Shown here: positions 43,583-45,468 of the stretch, one piece after another
Layout: the number at the start of each line of letters is the position of its first letter
How positions within the stretch are numbered: position 1 is the stretch's first letter
From: JBCCQH01 sp039024435
Lineage (GTDB): Bacteria > Bacteroidota > Bacteroidia > J057 > JADKCL01
DNA: 45,468 nucleotides
Assembly (NCBI GenBank): GCA_039024435.1
Contig: JBCCQH010000057.1
Coordinates: 1 to 45,468, forward strand
Direction: 5' to 3'
The notes under the pieces: model-generated
What the model was told of the DNA's origin: nothing
The model's input: only the letters and a program-made list of their open reading frames with translations
Database searches by the model: none
Translations under genes and position numbers: made by a program

Positions 43583-43949
43583 GCGTAAAACAGCCACCGT
43601 GCAAATTGCATTCACAAAACTACTGATGCCACTGGTGACCCTCACATTCTACGCTGTCGATGGATCCGCGCAGGACAACGGCACCATCAACGCCGATGTA
43701 CTGCAACGCTTCTGGGATGACTTGACCGCAAAAAATAGTGGTTCTTTTCCGGCCATGGTCGCAAATGGAGAAATTGCGGACTACGCGGACTTCCTGGTAT
43801 TGATGCCTGAAGACAGGTCCTCTAAGCAGATCGAAGACGGTGAATTTCGCATCATTTCAGAGGGCAAAACTGCCCCCGGTGCTGCGGGCTTGCCCGGGTG
43901 GTTGCATCAAAGCGTCTTTTTCGCCCCGGCCGGCAAGCCCAACCAATAA
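43572..43949 (+). CDS. Exported small protein, putative immunity protein 3
   Basis: 125 residues from the ATG at 43572 (MDTERKTATVQIAFTKLLMP). Signal peptide with hydrophobic core LLMPLVTLTFYAV and a plausible cut after DGSAQ. The mature part is acidic (RFWDDLTAKN, EIADYADFLVLMPEDRSSKQ), and the last ~25 residues are Gly/Pro/Ala-rich. No family is recognised. The arrangement with an overlapping toxin-tail remnant is identical to that of the 42846 gene. Confidence 0.6.
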   Translation: MDTERKTATVQIAFTKLLMPLVTLTFYAVDGSAQDNGTINADVLQRFWDDLTAKNSGSFPAMVANGEIADYADFLVLMPEDRSSKQIEDGEFRIISEGKTAPGAAGLPGWLHQSVFFAPAGKPNQ

Positions 43950-43962
43950 AATTCAGCCCTCC

Positions 43963-45003
43963 TCACCGCGTGCTCTTGTACAACTGGTGCAAAAGATCGT
44001 TGACCTGGCGCAGGAACTGGACTTCCTGGGAACGGGACTCGCCTTCAGAATTCTCGTCGGCGTCGGGGTTGAAATTGAAGTGCATTACCTCATTGCGGAT
44101 CTTGTTCGCTTTTTCGAGTTGCTCGCGCAGGATGGTCCGGCTCACTTGCAGGCCCAGTTTCTCAAAGCAGTCCTTGTTCTCGATGATCCGCACGTAGTGA
44201 CCAAAAGACAAATCGGACAGCGTTTCGATTTCCTTCTCAATCCGGCTAAAATCGAGCGCCTTCTTGAGATCGTCCAGTTCCAGCTTCCCGTCCAGAATCA
44301 GGCGAATGTGGTTCTCAATCTGCTCCAGCACCAGAAATGGCTCGGTCTGCTCGATGAATTTCTTGCTGACGTCGGCGTAGGTCACGATGCCACTGATCGT
44401 CTGATTGGGCAGGCGCACCAACACGAATTCCTTTTCCAAGATGGTATTGTACACCTGAAAAAGCGGCGCATTGTACTTGACGATCGTGGCTTCTTCCATG
44501 CAGTCCTTGACCAGTTTGGCTTTTTGGCCCAGTCCCAGTTTTTTCCCAATCGAGCGCCAACTGATGATTCCGTCCACTTTGGCCTTGCCCGACATGACCG
44601 GAATCTGCGAGAAATCGTGAAAAATCATCAAGGTAATCGCGTCCGACAAGGGCGTATCGCGCTTGACACTGATCAAACCTGCGCGTTCTACGTCCGGGGA
44701 TTCAATATTTGCCGCATCCAGCATGCCTACCCGCGGAGTCGGATCATCATCGCGTTCGCCGTCATCGGCCGAAGCGTCGAGTGTGGGCCGGGGCTTGATC
44801 TCGATTTCCGTCCATTTGTGGGCGTACGCGATATCGGGATCACTGATCAGGCCGTACTCCCCCAGCAAATTGTGCAGCCGTTGGTTGACCCAGGCGCCCC
44901 GCCGCTTGACCTGGAGGTAGGCCATGGCCTCGGCCGGCCGGCTTTTGAACCCTTGGCGCGTGTCCCGCGCCTGCTCCAATTTGGCTTTGAAATCTGTTCC
45001 CAT
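43963..45003 (-). CDS. CBS-domain protein with HEPN-like C-terminal motif
   Basis: 346 residues, cytoplasmic. A CBS pair occupies roughly residues 105-225 (LISVKRDTPLSDAITLMIFH, DFSQIPVMSGKAKVDGIISW, FVLVRLPNQTISGIVTYADV). CBS pairs usually sense adenine nucleotides. The C-terminal ~100 residues are helical and contain IRNEVMHFN, an R-x4-H pattern typical of HEPN ribonuclease-like domains. Such a combination suggests a nucleotide-controlled RNA-directed or defence-related protein, which is inference from one motif. The gene converges on the toxin-immunity-like array, 13 bp from its end. Confidence 0.78.
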   Translation of the reverse strand: MGTDFKAKLEQARDTRQGFKSRPAEAMAYLQVKRRGAWVNQRLHNLLGEYGLISDPDIAYAHKWTEIEIKPRPTLDASADDGERDDDPTPRVGMLDAANIESPDVERAGLISVKRDTPLSDAITLMIFHDFSQIPVMSGKAKVDGIISWRSIGKKLGLGQKAKLVKDCMEEATIVKYNAPLFQVYNTILEKEFVLVRLPNQTISGIVTYADVSKKFIEQTEPFLVLEQIENHIRLILDGKLELDDLKKALDFSRIEKEIETLSDLSFGHYVRIIENKDCFEKLGLQVSRTILREQLEKANKIRNEVMHFNFNPDADENSEGESRSQEVQFLRQVNDLLHQLYKSTR

Positions 45004-45159
45004 AATTCACTTCTCAGAAGATGAGGTACTGTTGAGCAATTGGTGCGCCTCAAAGTAACGCTAAACTGCGAACCAGGCAACCAATCGCGGGAGCAAACGC
45101 TTCCCCCATTTCGCTTCCCCCCGGCGATTTACTATTTTTATCGTCCAGCGAACAACGAC

Positions 45160-45468
45160 ATGAATCCGGACCCCCAATTCCTCCCCCAAACGGTCACCCA
45201 CCTGCGATCTTACACTGACCGGGTCACCGAAAGCATCGGCCTCCTGACCGAAGCCCAATGCAACTGGCGACCGAACCCCGAGGTGTGGAGCCTCGGCCTG
45301 ATCCTGGAACACCTCATCACGGCGAATCGCGCGTACTTTCCGGTGCTTGCCGAAATCGGACAAGGCACCTACAAAATGAAGTTTTGGACGCGAATTTCCC
45401 CGCTGTCCGGCGTTTTGGGCCGCAGCATGATCCAAAACCTCGGACCAAATACCGGCAAAAAATACACC
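45160..45468 (+). CDS. DinB-family protein, 3' end outside window
   Basis: 103 codons are visible from the ATG at 45160, and the frame is still open at the window edge. The N-terminal half of a DinB-type four-helix bundle is clear: LLTEAQCNWRPNPEVWSLGL followed by ILEHLITANRAYFPVL, with the family's first metal-ligand His in EHL. These proteins are usually about 150-180 residues and serve as metal-dependent thiol transferases or are uncharacterised. Confidence 0.82.
   Translation, partial: MNPDPQFLPQTVTHLRSYTDRVTESIGLLTEAQCNWRPNPEVWSLGLILEHLITANRAYFPVLAEIGQGTYKMKFWTRISPLSGVLGRSMIQNLGPNTGKKYT

Overview
The window is a piece of a Bacteroidota chromosome, most like the Saprospiraceae/Lewinella group. 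This placement is inferred from gene content, not from a marker gene. The signs are a type IX secretion (T9SS) client with a type A C-terminal sorting domain, the T9SS response regulator PorX, a giant SprB/HYR-repeat surface protein, DUF1573, two-gene amidohydrolase and PhoH/PIN genes of the Bacteroidota kind, and weak Shine-Dalgarno signals. Coding DNA is GC-rich and several gaps are clearly AT-richer.

Layout. 1-7527 (minus) is a single uninterrupted reading frame of at least 2509 codons that leaves the window at position 1. It is a secreted repeat protein with a signal peptide, two SprB-like repeats and many HYR/Ig-like repeats. Two lamin-tail domains and two copies of an unrecognised ~165-residue module are inserted inside Ig-like repeats. 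After a 1.1 kb gene-free gap, a penicillin-acylase-family gene (8865-11243, minus) lies between two inverted 162-bp MITE copies. Next come a DJ-1/PfpI-like lipoprotein, a small secreted protein, a pair of secreted amidohydrolase-family genes, and small envelope proteins (OmpA-like, GH25 lysozyme, DUF1573). An ECF sigma factor follows with a membrane partner, then a TPR-like gene closed by a perfect 16-bp terminator hairpin, then an AhpD-like protein.

26.8-32.2 kb holds a T9SS cargo protein followed by porX. Then come a YceI-like protein, a PIN-PhoH ATPase, a possible uracil-DNA-glycosylase-like protein divergent from an Fpg/Nei-type glycosylase whose zinc finger lacks all cysteines, a lipid- or periplasm-directed FKBP isomerase, and glutaminyl-tRNA synthetase.

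40.2-43.95 kb is the most striking accessory region. A composite protein has a GC-rich N-terminal half and an AT-richer, lysozyme-like C-terminal half. It overlaps by ATGA a small exported protein. Two further exported small proteins follow, and each is immediately preceded by an orphan, start-less C-terminal fragment ending in the same residues (NNYGY) and overlapping the next start by 11 nt. This looks like a polymorphic-toxin locus with orphan toxin-tail/immunity cassettes. A CBS-domain protein with a HEPN-like RNEVMH motif and a truncated DinB-family gene close the window.

Two genes (the giant 1-7527 protein and the terminal DinB gene) run off the window edges. Dispersed intergenic elements include the MITE family (three copies) and a hairpin-plus-GGAAATT repeat family (five copies).
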